From Natrinema salaciae (lineage in GTDB: Archaea > Halobacteriota > Halobacteria > Halobacteriales > Natrialbaceae): a stretch of 64,000 nucleotides of DNA. Under the pieces are notes generated by a model that ran no database searches, was not told the DNA's origin, and saw only the letters and a program-made list of their open reading frames with translations. The translations under genes and the position numbers were made by a program. Positions 51,767-60,326 of the stretch are shown here, in pieces; the first letter of the stretch is position 1, and the number at the start of each line of letters is the position of its first letter. The stretch is from the NCBI RefSeq assembly GCF_900110865.1, contig NZ_FOFD01000003.1, positions 186,001 to 250,000 of the forward strand, in the 5' to 3' direction.

Positions 51767-52281
51767 TGCCGGAGTTCGACGTCGTCGAACTCGGTCCGGC
51801 GGACCACCCCGAACCCGGCGAGCAAGCGCCCGAGTTCACCCGCCCGCTCGTCACCGACGAGTTCTGGGAGGATCGGACGCTGTCGGAACTCGTCGCCGAA
51901 ACCGAGGGCCGGACCGTCCTCGTGTTCACCCCGATGACCGGCTCCTTCCTCGCCAAGTACGTCTGGGACGAACTGGCGGACCGGAGCTGGAACGACCGCG
52001 CGGGACGCGTCGTCGGCGTCACGGCCTCGACGCCCTACGGCGTGAAGCGGTTCCTCGAGGACAACGACTCCCCCTTCGCGTTCTTCGCCGATCCCGCCAA
52101 CGGGGTCGCGGAATCGTACGGGATCGACCACGACCTCGACGGGATGACCGGCGTGAGCGAACCGCGCGTCGCCTTCTTCGCGCTCGACGGCGACCGCACG
52201 GTCGAGGGCGCGTGGGTCGCCACCGACTGGCCCGACTTTCCCGACTACGACGCCCTCGAGTCGGAACTCGGCCTCGAGTAG
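51766..52281 (+). CDS. Peroxiredoxin-like protein without any cysteine
   Basis: A 171-residue protein of the AhpC/TSA thioredoxin fold: GEQAPEFTRPLV near the start, TVLVFTPMTGSFLAKYVWDEL where the active site should be, VVGVTAST and PFAFFADP. In true peroxiredoxins a cysteine sits in the segment after the FTP strand; here that stretch and the whole protein contain none, so it cannot be a classical peroxidase. It may bind the glutaredoxin encoded in the overlapping gene upstream or act as a chaperone or inhibitor. The ATG at 51766 is chosen; a TTG at 51763 is also in frame. Confidence 0.85.
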   Translation: MPEFDVVELGPADHPEPGEQAPEFTRPLVTDEFWEDRTLSELVAETEGRTVLVFTPMTGSFLAKYVWDELADRSWNDRAGRVVGVTASTPYGVKRFLEDNDSPFAFFADPANGVAESYGIDHDLDGMTGVSEPRVAFFALDGDRTVEGAWVATDWPDFPDYDALESELGLE

Positions 52282-52339
52282 CGAGTCGGACGACTCCGAG
52301 CGATAGCTTTTTGCCCGATATGGGCCGACTTCGAATCGA

Positions 52340-52924
52340 ATGAGCGATATCGACCGTGCCGCCGACGCGATCGATTCGGAGGCGCTCGTCGTCTACCCGA
52401 CGGAGACGGTCTACGGCCTCGGCGCAGCGGCGCTCGAGCCCGACGCCGTCGACCGGGTCTTCGAGGTGAAGGGGCGCGACCGCTCGAAGCCGCTCTCGTT
52501 CGCCGTCCCGTCCGTCCCGTCGGCGCTCGAGCACGTCCGCGCGACCGATCGCGAACGGCGGTTCATGGCGACGTTTCTCCCCGGTCCCGTGACGGTCCTC
52601 TGTCGGCGACGCGAGACGGTCCCGGACGAACTCACGGCCGGTCGCGACCGCGTCGGCGTCCGCGTGCCGGACGACGACCTCGCGCTCGCGCTCTGTGAGC
52701 GAGCCGGGACGCCGATCACCGCGACGAGCGCGAACGTCAGCGGCCGGGCGAGCGCCCGGCGACTCGAGGAGGTCGATCCCGAAATCCGCGAGGCAGCAGC
52801 GGTCGTTCTGGACGGCGGCGAAACGGCCGGCACCGAGAGTACCGTCGTCGACGTCTCGACGGATACGATCCACCGACGTGGGGCACAGGCCGACGAGATC
52901 GAGGCGTGGCTCGAGACGCATTAG
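52340..52924 (+). CDS. L-threonylcarbamoyladenylate synthase
   Basis: Makes threonylcarbamoyl-AMP for the t6A37 modification of tRNAs that read ANN codons. The 194-residue YrdC-type domain shows VVYPTETVYGLGAAAL, KGRDRSKPLSF, the PGPVTVLCRR strand, RVGVRVPDD and ITATSANVSG. It lacks the C-terminal Sua5 domain. The gene's last 4 bases overlap the end of the convergent Cas4-like gene. Confidence 0.93.
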   Translation: MSDIDRAADAIDSEALVVYPTETVYGLGAAALEPDAVDRVFEVKGRDRSKPLSFAVPSVPSALEHVRATDRERRFMATFLPGPVTVLCRRRETVPDELTAGRDRVGVRVPDDDLALALCERAGTPITATSANVSGRASARRLEEVDPEIREAAAVVLDGGETAGTESTVVDVSTDTIHRRGAQADEIEAWLETH

Positions 52925-53604
52925 AAGCTGAGCATCGATCGCAACGTCCTCGTTTTGACGCCGCACTCTGTAGCGAACTCGCAGGGGTCGCACTTCGAGC
53001 GATTGGCCGTCCGCGCTGGCGGCCCGTCCAGTTCTCGTACCGCCCGGAGCGCGCTTCGGTACTGCGCCTTCCGCCGGGTCGTCAGCTCGAGCGACCGAAT
53101 CGCGCCGTAGGCCGGATACTCGAGCCAGGCCCGGTCGACCGATTCCCGGTGCTCCCAGGCCAGCGCCTTCGCGGCCGCGACGGCGTGGACCGACTGGGGC
53201 TCCCAGACGCCGTTCTCGGGCGGTTCACCGGTCGAGACCAGGACCGGCTCGAGCGGCTCCGCGAGGACCTTGTGGACGACGCCACGGCAGTGTCGTCCGG
53301 CCGCGAATACGTCTCGATCGGCGGGATCCCGGAGTCGGTCCCAGTGGCCCGCGTTCTCGAGTCGGTCGCGAGTGGACGCCAGCCGATCGCGGTATCGGAC
53401 GGACGACACGGCGATCGGCTCGCACTCGAGGTCGTCCGGCGGGGCCTCGAGAAGGGATTCGTATCGGGGCTCGAGTCCCCGGATCGACTCGACCTCCGGG
53501 GGCGGTTCGCGGTCCTCGTCGGGCAGCGCCCGCTGATAGTAGCATTTCCGCGGACAATAGGCGGCGGTTCGAAGATCGCTGAACGAGACGTGCGTGCGAG
53601 TCAC
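52921..53604 (-). CDS. Cas4-family protein with degenerate nuclease site
   Basis: A 227-residue protein with the Cas4 frame: N-terminal SFSDLRTAAYCPRKCYY (Cys17, Cys21) and C-terminal KCDPCEFATECG, which together can hold a 4Fe-4S cluster, plus the LELTTRRKAQYRSALRAV helix. In Cas4 nucleases the core has a GxVD strand and an ExK strand. Here the matching places read GVVHKVL and PVLVSTGEPP, so the metal-binding Asp, Glu and Lys appear to be missing. No CRISPR array or other cas gene is in the window. It may be a DNA-binding relative of Cas4 with another role. Confidence 0.75.
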   Translation of the reverse strand: MTRTHVSFSDLRTAAYCPRKCYYQRALPDEDREPPPEVESIRGLEPRYESLLEAPPDDLECEPIAVSSVRYRDRLASTRDRLENAGHWDRLRDPADRDVFAAGRHCRGVVHKVLAEPLEPVLVSTGEPPENGVWEPQSVHAVAAAKALAWEHRESVDRAWLEYPAYGAIRSLELTTRRKAQYRSALRAVRELDGPPARTANRSKCDPCEFATECGVKTRTLRSMLSF

Positions 53605-53815
53605 GGGCCGTCTGGCCGCGGCTTGGTATAAGAAGTCGCGCCGAATACCGACGCCGGCAAATCGATGGACGCTTGGCTACGTCCGCCTGTTCGAGGGGGA
53701 GCGAGCGACTGTTCCGAGCGCTCGCTTCGCTCACGCTCGGCCTTTTTTCATCGAAGGTTTTGACCGGGTTCGAGCGAACGGCGTGCGCGAGGACCCGGTC
53801 GAAAACGTTCGTTGC

Positions 53816-54406
53816 TTAGAAGTCCACGTCCGTCTCCATCCCTTCCGTCGCGTCCTCGAGGCCGTCTTCGCGGAGATCGGACGTCATGCGCTCGGAGAGT
53901 TCCGCGTCGGCGAGGATGCTGTCGAACTCGTCGCGGTAGCGATCGTTTGCCGTCCGGGACTGGTTCTCCGCTTCGGCGACGCGACGGTAGCGGCGGATCC
54001 GGTCCTCGCTGACGTCGTACTCCGCGGCCAGCGTCGCGTCGTCCTCGTCGCGGTCGCGGATCGCCGCGAGGTCGACCTCGTCGGCGTCGTCCTCGCCGAC
54101 GAGGTGCAGCGACATGCGGGCCTCGAAGATCTCGTCCGCGTCGACGCCCATCTCGTCGGCGATCTCGCCGTCGCTTCGCTCGTCGTAGAAGTCCCTGGCG
54201 ACCGAAATCAGCTCGTCGTCCGAGAGCGCCGTCTCGAACTCGTATCGTTCGCGCATCTGCTGGACGACGCTCTCGAGGCGTTCCTCGTCCGATCGCTCGT
54301 CTCGCTCGAGGGAGCCGCGGGTATCCTCCTGCGATTCGGTGACGGTCTCCTCGCCGTCGGTGACGTCGGTGAAGATATCCCGGAGTTCCTCGGTTTTATC
54401 GTTCAT
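53816..54406 (-). CDS. Conditioned medium-induced protein 4 homologue
   Basis: A 196-residue, very acidic protein (MNDKTEELRDIFTDVTDGEE...). It contains one or two helix-turn-helix-like segments (DGEIADEMGVDADEIFEARM and AEYDVSEDRIRRYRRVAE), so a DNA-binding regulator is likely. It resembles the haloarchaeal proteins called 'conditioned medium-induced protein 4'; I recall that name with moderate certainty. The start at 54406 is the first ATG with this composition. An AT-rich stretch upstream (54425-54500) is shared with the divergent iron-sulfur gene. Confidence 0.68.
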   Translation of the reverse strand: MNDKTEELRDIFTDVTDGEETVTESQEDTRGSLERDERSDEERLESVVQQMRERYEFETALSDDELISVARDFYDERSDGEIADEMGVDADEIFEARMSLHLVGEDDADEVDLAAIRDRDEDDATLAAEYDVSEDRIRRYRRVAEAENQSRTANDRYRDEFDSILADAELSERMTSDLREDGLEDATEGMETDVDF

Positions 54407-54581
54407 GGGTGGACACTCCCGACGGGAGTGTATATAAGCCTGTTGCCAGATGACGTTGGGCGACCGAATCGAACACGGACAACAATTATAAACTCGGGAT
54501 GAGGTGAGAATTTTCGCAAGACGGCGTCGGGGTTGTCCCCCAGCCGGTGTGGCAAGAATTAAGTTACAGCCCACCCCCTCA

Positions 54582-56795
54582 ATGGACATGAACGCTATCG
54601 CGCAATCGGACGTGGCGAGGGAGACGTACTGGGGGATCACCAGCGTCGAGTACGCGGTGTTCTACCTCCTTGCGTTCACCGCCATCGCCGTCTTCATTTA
54701 TGGCGTGTACCAGCGGTTCGCCCGCTACGCCGACGGAGACGACGATTCGTTCCCCCGCCTCGACGATTTGCAGAACCGTGTCGTCAGTAGTGCCAAGATC
54801 GTGCTCTCGAACGAGAAACAGTTCAACAGGGACCTCTACGGAGGGTTGATGCACTCCTTTATTCTCTGGGGATTCCTGACGCTGTTCATCGCGACATCTA
54901 TTCTGGCGTTCGATATGTACGGCGCTCAAAAGCTCCTACATCTGGAAAGCTTCTGGGTAGGTGACTTCTACCTCGCCTACCAGTTCATGGTCGACGCCAT
55001 GGGCCTGCTCTTCGTCGTGGGCATCGGGATGGCGATGTATCGGCGCTACTGGGTCCACAACCACCGTCTCTGGGGCCGTCACACCTCCAACGAGGACGAC
55101 ATCTTCATCTGGACGCTGTTCGCGCTCGGCGTCGGCGGCTTCCTGCTCGAGGGGCTTCGGATCTACATCGCCGGGATTCCGGACCACGAAATCGTGAGCT
55201 TCGTCGGCTACGGACTCGCAACGATGTTCGACGGGATCGGCCTCCCGAGCACCGAAGCCGCAGTGGCCGCCGGCCCCGAGTACAGCGCGTCCGCCAATCT
55301 CGGTGCCAACGCCGAGACGCTCCACTGGCTCACGTGGTGGTCCCACTCGCTGATCGCGTTCTTCTTCATCGCGTGGATCCCCTACGCCAAGCCGTTCCAC
55401 ATGATTTCGTCGTTCGCGAACGTCGTCACCCGGGACGAGAAGGCGGGCCAGCGCCTGCCCAACGTCCCCTCCGATCTGGACGCGACCAACGCCGAGTCCA
55501 TCGACGACTTCACCTGGAAGGAGATCTTAGACCAGGACGCCTGTACCAAGTGCGGCCGTTGTTCTTCCGTCTGCCCCGCGAAAGCCTCCGACCGCCCGCT
55601 CGACCCCCGGAACGTCATCCTCGACCTGAAAGCCTACCGCGAGGAGCTCGACGCCGGCGGCGAGGAACAGCCGATCATCGCCGACGGTGGCACGAGCGTG
55701 ATCAACGCGGAGACGATGGAGTCCTGCATGGCCTGCATGGCCTGCATGGACGCCTGTCCCGTCGAGATCGAACACCTCAAGAGCTTCACCCGGCTCAACC
55801 GCCAGATGACCGATCAGGGCGACGTCGCCCCCAGCATGCAGGACGTCTTCCAGAACGTCATGCAGAACGGCAACACCTTCGGCGACTCGCCGCGCAACCG
55901 GGGCGACTGGGCGGACGAACTCGAGTTCGACGTGACCGACGCCCGCGAGGAGGAAGTCGACTACCTCTGGTACGTCGGCGACTTCCCGAGCTACGACGAG
56001 CGCAACAAGCAGGTCGCCCGCTCGCTGGCGACCATCCTCACGGAGGCCGACGTCAGCTTCGGCATCCTCTTCGACGACGAGAAGTTCGACGGCAACGACA
56101 TCCGCCGCGTCGGCGAAGAACTGCTCTACGTCGAGCTGGCCGGCCACCACGTCGAAACGTGGGAGGACTGCGAGTTCGACACGATCGTCTGTACCGACCC
56201 CCACTCCTACAACACCTTCAAGAACGAGTATCCGGAGGTCAACTTCGACGAGTTCTCCGACGACCCGATGATGCCGTTCGACTACGAGGACCAGTGGAAC
56301 GAGGACGGCGAGATCGACGTGCTCCACTGGACGCAGGCCGTCGAAGAACTGGTCACCGACGGCAAACTCGACCTGACCGGCACCGAACTCGACTACACGG
56401 TCACCTACCACGACCCCTGCCATCTGGGACGGTACAACGACGAGTACGAAGCGCCGCGTGAACTCATCAAAGCGACGGGCTGTACCCTGGACGAGATGCC
56501 CCGCAACCGCAGCAACTCCTTCTGCTGTGGCGGCGGCGGCGGCGGCCTCTGGATGGACTTCGAGGAAGAGCCCAAACCCAGCGAAGAGCGCATTCGGGAG
56601 GCGCTCGAGGACACCGACGCCGGCAGCGGCGTCGAGAAGTTCGTCGTCGCCTGTCCGATGTGCATGACGATGTACGAGGACGGTCGCAAGACCGGCGGCT
56701 ACGAGGAGGAGATCGAGATCGTCGACGTCGCCGAACTCATCGTCGAGGCGATCGGAAAAGCCGACGAGGCGCAGGTCGAAGTCGCGGCAGACTGA
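54582..56795 (+). CDS. Membrane iron-sulfur reductase (HdrD/GlpC-like, CCG domains)
   Basis: A 737-residue respiratory-type protein. The first 290 residues form a NarI-like membrane domain of about six hydrophobic segments with histidines (GGLMHSFILWG, HNHRLWGRH, WWSHSLIAF) suited to heme b. Two 4Fe-4S motifs follow (DACTKCGRCSSVCP and ESCMACMACMDACP). The C-terminal half has two cysteine-rich CCG-type regions, with YHDPCHLGR and FCCGGGGGGLW. The layout matches heterodisulfide reductase-like or glycolate/lactate oxidase-type electron-transfer proteins found in most haloarchaea. The electron donor is unknown; the gene has no flavoprotein partner nearby. The start at 54582 (MDMNAIAQS) is preferred. 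Confidence 0.9.
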   Translation: MDMNAIAQSDVARETYWGITSVEYAVFYLLAFTAIAVFIYGVYQRFARYADGDDDSFPRLDDLQNRVVSSAKIVLSNEKQFNRDLYGGLMHSFILWGFLTLFIATSILAFDMYGAQKLLHLESFWVGDFYLAYQFMVDAMGLLFVVGIGMAMYRRYWVHNHRLWGRHTSNEDDIFIWTLFALGVGGFLLEGLRIYIAGIPDHEIVSFVGYGLATMFDGIGLPSTEAAVAAGPEYSASANLGANAETLHWLTWWSHSLIAFFFIAWIPYAKPFHMISSFANVVTRDEKAGQRLPNVPSDLDATNAESIDDFTWKEILDQDACTKCGRCSSVCPAKASDRPLDPRNVILDLKAYREELDAGGEEQPIIADGGTSVINAETMESCMACMACMDACPVEIEHLKSFTRLNRQMTDQGDVAPSMQDVFQNVMQNGNTFGDSPRNRGDWADELEFDVTDAREEEVDYLWYVGDFPSYDERNKQVARSLATILTEADVSFGILFDDEKFDGNDIRRVGEELLYVELAGHHVETWEDCEFDTIVCTDPHSYNTFKNEYPEVNFDEFSDDPMMPFDYEDQWNEDGEIDVLHWTQAVEELVTDGKLDLTGTELDYTVTYHDPCHLGRYNDEYEAPRELIKATGCTLDEMPRNRSNSFCCGGGGGGLWMDFEEEPKPSEERIREALEDTDAGSGVEKFVVACPMCMTMYEDGRKTGGYEEEIEIVDVAELIVEAIGKADEAQVEVAAD

Positions 56796-56880
56796 TCGAA
56801 CCCTCGCGTTTTCTTCGAACGACCCGTTCCGTACCGTCGTCGGATCGATTCGATCTACGAATCCGTCGACGTCGTCACAG

Positions 56881-57618
56881 TCAGTCGGAACGCCCGACTC
56901 GAGTCGCGGTTCGGTTCTCGGTCTCGACGTCGACCCCGTCCGCCCGCACCTCGCCGACGAACTCGAGGAAGTTGTCGAACACCAACTTCGCCTCGCAGGC
57001 CTGCCGGTAGTTCGCCTCGGTGATCTCCGCGAGCACCGACTCGAGGCGTTCGTCGGAGAGTTCCTTCCGGTGGACGAGTTCCCGAGCGGTCTTCGTGTCG
57101 TACTCCGGGTGGAACTGGACGCCGAAGACCCGATCCGTACGGAACCCGTGGTTCGAGTACTCGTTTTCGGCGAGCGGTTCGGCATCGGGCGGCAGTTCGG
57201 TGACCGCGTCGGAGTGGCTGGTGAAGGCGGTGAAGGTCTCGTCGACCCCGTCGAACAGTCGCGACTCGCCGGTGTGGTCGATCTCGCTGTAGCCGACCTC
57301 GTAGACGCCCATGTCGGCGACGGTGCCGCCGAGGACGTCCGCAAGTAGCTGGTGGCCCCAGCAGACCCCGAGGAAGGGGATCCCGCGATCGATCGCCTCG
57401 CCGACCCACTCCTTGACCGGCTGCATCCAGTCGTCGTCCCAGTAGACCGACGACCGGGAGCCGGTGACGACGGCACCGTCGTACGCGAAGTCGTCCGGGA
57501 CCGTCCCGTCGGTGGCGTCGAACTCCGCCAACGAGGCGTCGAGTTCGCGCCGGAAGTTCCGCGTCGTGTTCTCGTCCCGATGAGCCGCGTTCAGGACGGC
57601 GATTCGGAGGTGGCTCAT
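56881..57618 (-). CDS. Class I glutamine amidotransferase-like protein
   Basis: A 245-residue triad-type GATase. The nucleophile cysteine lies in GVCWGHQLLA and the catalytic His and Glu in VQFHPEYD, with an oxyanion glycine strand at AVVTGSRSSVY. It resembles the stand-alone GMP synthase-like amidotransferases that hydrolyse gamma-glutamyl compounds. No partner synthetase is adjacent. Confidence 0.92.
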   Translation of the reverse strand: MSHLRIAVLNAAHRDENTTRNFRRELDASLAEFDATDGTVPDDFAYDGAVVTGSRSSVYWDDDWMQPVKEWVGEAIDRGIPFLGVCWGHQLLADVLGGTVADMGVYEVGYSEIDHTGESRLFDGVDETFTAFTSHSDAVTELPPDAEPLAENEYSNHGFRTDRVFGVQFHPEYDTKTARELVHRKELSDERLESVLAEITEANYRQACEAKLVFDNFLEFVGEVRADGVDVETENRTATRVGRSD

Positions 57619-57745
57619 TGAGCGCTAGTGGCGACTCGATGAAAATAGGTTTTCCGTCCCGCCCCGGCGTTGCCGCGACCGTCGACGGCTCGTCCGCCGC
57701 CGCTCGAGCCGAGCGAGCGGGGCTCGGTCGCGGTCGGTCGACGGC

Positions 57746-59002
57746 TCATCGTCGCAGATAATAGGTGCCGTCCGCCCCGCGCCGGAATCGATCGCCGGTG
57801 TCGAACCAGCCGTCGAGAAACCGCCCGCGCTCGTCGCCGTCCTCGTACTCGGCGCTCGCCATTTCGGCGGGCTCGTACCAGTTCTCGGCGTCAGTTCCGG
57901 CGGCGCGGACGTACCCCTCGGCGACCGTCGGTCCCGAGAGCTGGAGCCGACCGGTCGCTTCGCCCTCGAGCACCGAGCCCTCGTCGTCGACCACTCGCGC
58001 CCGACAGTCCGGCACCGGACGACCGACGGCGGTCCCGTCGGTGTCGGCGCCGGCCTCGAACCCCTCGCTCAGAGCGGTCGGACACTCGAGGCGACCGTGG
58101 ACGGCCGCGACGGGGACGCCGCGGTCTCGGTAGGTCGCGCGGACGGCGTCGTCGATCGGCCCCTCGCAGATCGCTCGCTCGAGCGAGTCGACGGCGGCAT
58201 CGAAGCCGGATTCGGCCGCGAGGTCCCGAAGGACCGTCTCTCGTCCGGGGAGCAACGTCGCCGCCTCCTCGTCGATCGCGGCGAGCGTGTCGCCGGGGTC
58301 GAACGCCCGATCGAGCAGGAGGGTCCCGCCGGCGTACAGCACCGACAGCGCGATCCGGACGAGCCCGTCCGGGGTCGACAATCGCGTGGTGAGCGGGACG
58401 GTATCGTTCGCCGCGAGGCCCCAGACGGCGATGGCCGTGCGACAGTTGCGTTCGACGGTCGCGGCGGAGTAGCCGGCGATCGGGCGTCCCGTCCCGCCGT
58501 GGAGGGCGAGCAGGGGACCGTCGTTCGTCCCCGCTCGTCGCTCGTCGAGGTCGACACCGTCGCGGTCCGTGTCGGTAAGCTCCTCGAGCGTTACCGAGCG
58601 ATCGAAGGGGATCGATCGAACCAGATCGCGCTGGGCCGCCTCGGCGACCACCAGGTCGGGCTCGAGGACGTCGAACGGGCGCTCGACGGTGGCCGGCGTC
58701 AGCAGGTGCGAGATCGGCGCGACCGTCGCGTCGAGTCGCCGGCAGGCGAAACACAGCGCGAGCGAGGCGACCCGGTTTCGCGTGACGACGCAGACGGTGT
58801 CCCCGGGGCCGATATCCAGCGCCGCGAGCCGTTCGGCCGTCAGCGTCGCGATCGTCGATAGCTCCCCGTAGGAGATCCGATCCTCGTGGATCGTCTCCGC
58901 GGGCGCGTACAGCCGCTGCTCGGAGATATCGACGACGGCCGTCCGATCCGGGAAGTGGTCGGCCCGGCGAGCCAGCGAGAGGGTCACGGCCGATGGTCCC
59001 AC
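57746..59002 (-). CDS. Truncated acyl-CoA synthetase-like protein
   Basis: A 418-residue adenylate-forming enzyme relative. It matches the large N-terminal domain (ALDIGPGDTVCVVTRNRVAS near residue 60, HGRLECPTALSEGF, the LDGWFDTGDRFRR motif near the end) but stops right after the Asp-containing hinge (TYYLRR), so the C-terminal domain with the catalytic lysine is absent. The nucleotide-binding loop, normally YTSGTTGxPKG, reads LHGGTGRPIAGY. Both changes argue against normal acyl-CoA ligase activity. The GTG at 59002 is my start; 59041 and 58987 are possible. Confidence 0.82.
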   Translation of the reverse strand: MGPSAVTLSLARRADHFPDRTAVVDISEQRLYAPAETIHEDRISYGELSTIATLTAERLAALDIGPGDTVCVVTRNRVASLALCFACRRLDATVAPISHLLTPATVERPFDVLEPDLVVAEAAQRDLVRSIPFDRSVTLEELTDTDRDGVDLDERRAGTNDGPLLALHGGTGRPIAGYSAATVERNCRTAIAVWGLAANDTVPLTTRLSTPDGLVRIALSVLYAGGTLLLDRAFDPGDTLAAIDEEAATLLPGRETVLRDLAAESGFDAAVDSLERAICEGPIDDAVRATYRDRGVPVAAVHGRLECPTALSEGFEAGADTDGTAVGRPVPDCRARVVDDEGSVLEGEATGRLQLSGPTVAEGYVRAAGTDAENWYEPAEMASAEYEDGDERGRFLDGWFDTGDRFRRGADGTYYLRR

Positions 59003-59167
59003 GCTCGAGCACGTAGTTGATAGGGGGTCAGTCGCAAGCACGGGCGGCGGATACCGTGCAGTGGAGGTACGCTCGTTATTTTGTCTCCAGTCCTCCCAGT
59101 CGTAACGACGCGAGGTGACCGCGAGGTCGGCCCGGAAGCCCCGGAGCAGCGAGAGATCGGGCGAGAG

Positions 59168-59320
59168 ATGATCGACCAGAGCACGGGTCTCGGATCGGTC
59201 GTGATCGGTGTCATCGTCCCGTGTTACGGACTCGCCGGCGGCGGCGCGTTCCGGCCGCGCGAGCGGCAGGCCAGAGGGGAGGTCGAGGAGGCCAAATACG
59301 GCGAGCGGACGGAGACCTGA
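59168..59320 (+). CDS. Possible small membrane peptide
   Basis: A 50-residue frame with one hydrophobic segment (GSVVIGVIVPCYGLAGGGA) and a charged tail (EVEEAKYGERTET) of normal haloarchaeal composition. It lies between two minus-strand genes. It may be real or chance. Confidence 0.3.
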   Translation: MIDQSTGLGSVVIGVIVPCYGLAGGGAFRPRERQARGEVEEAKYGERTET

Positions 59321-59369
59321 CCGAGTCGTGGCCCATCGCGCGGAGACCGATCTGCGTTCCGTCGACCGC

Positions 59370-60158
59370 TCACTCGTCGTCCGTCTGCGCCTCGAGAGCG
59401 CCGAGCAACCGATCGTTGACCGTCCGCGAGCGCTCGACGAACGCGAGGTGGCCGGCCCCCTCGAGTTCGACCCACTCCCCGCGGGGGAGCCCCCGCGCTA
59501 ACGCCCGTCCGGCCGCGGGCGACACCAGTTCGTCGTCGCTCCCGTGGATGACGTGCGTCGGCTGGGTCACCTCCACCAGCCGTTCGGTCGCGTCGAACCC
59601 GTCGAGCGCAGCCGTCTGCGCCTCCCAGCCATCGCGGTCGGCGTCGCCGTCGGCCCGCCAGTCGACGATACCCTCGCACACGTCGGGCTGGCTCTCGAGG
59701 AAGTCCGCGGAGAGTCCCGCCTCGAGCGACTCCCGGAGCGCGTCCGGATCGTCGGGTGGGGCGAAAAGCGGCTCGAGGTCGAACGCCGCGCCGCGAGCCG
59801 CAGTGCCGAACAACGTCAGCGTCTCGACGCGGCTCGAGGTCCGGGCCGCCTCGAGCGCGATCGCGCCGCCGAGCCCGCAGCCGACGAGGTGGGCGGCGGT
59901 GATCTCACACGCGGCGCAAACCGCTTCGAGGTCGGCGACGAGCGTCTCGAGCGCGTAGGGCCCGGCGGGCGCGTCCGAGCGGCCGGTCCCACGGAGATCC
60001 CAGACCACGGCCTCGTGGGGGCCGGCGACGGCGGCGTGTTGCCAGCTCCACAGCCAGCCGCCGAGGCCGGCCTCGGGGACGAAGACGACGGACTCGCCCT
60101 CACCCTCGCCCGCCCGATCGTAGTACAGCGAGACGCCATCGTTCGAGGCAGTCGACAT
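59370..60158 (-). CDS. Alpha/beta hydrolase-fold protein lacking the catalytic serine
   Basis: A 262-residue alpha/beta hydrolase. The fold is clear: VVFVPEAGLGGWLWSW (oxyanion region), VVWDLRGTGRSD, HGSDDELVS with the acid, and GAGHLAFVE with the catalytic His. The nucleophile elbow should read G-x-S-x-G; here it is GCGLGG, with Gly in place of Ser and Cys one residue before. Unless that cysteine acts, the protein is not a classical hydrolase. The start at 60158 (MSTASNDGV) is used. It lies 367 bases upstream of the truncated acyl-CoA synthetase-like gene on the same strand. Confidence 0.87.
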   Translation of the reverse strand: MSTASNDGVSLYYDRAGEGEGESVVFVPEAGLGGWLWSWQHAAVAGPHEAVVWDLRGTGRSDAPAGPYALETLVADLEAVCAACEITAAHLVGCGLGGAIALEAARTSSRVETLTLFGTAARGAAFDLEPLFAPPDDPDALRESLEAGLSADFLESQPDVCEGIVDWRADGDADRDGWEAQTAALDGFDATERLVEVTQPTHVIHGSDDELVSPAAGRALARGLPRGEWVELEGAGHLAFVERSRTVNDRLLGALEAQTDDE

Positions 60159-60326
60159 GGGTCCCTCGAGTGGCCGGGACAAGGCGAGGGTTTCGGTTCC
60201 GCACGCGAGTGTCCGAGCGACCGGCGTTTCGGGGAACGACTGGCCGGCGTCGCGATCGGTCAGTCATAGCCCTCACACAACGGCACTATAGTTAGAAATA
60301 AATAATAATGGCCACCACCATTGGTT

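Noticed and set aside
52921-53604. Cas4-like gene taken as a sign of a nearby CRISPR-Cas system
   Set aside because: No other cas gene and no repeat-spacer array is found within the window on either side.
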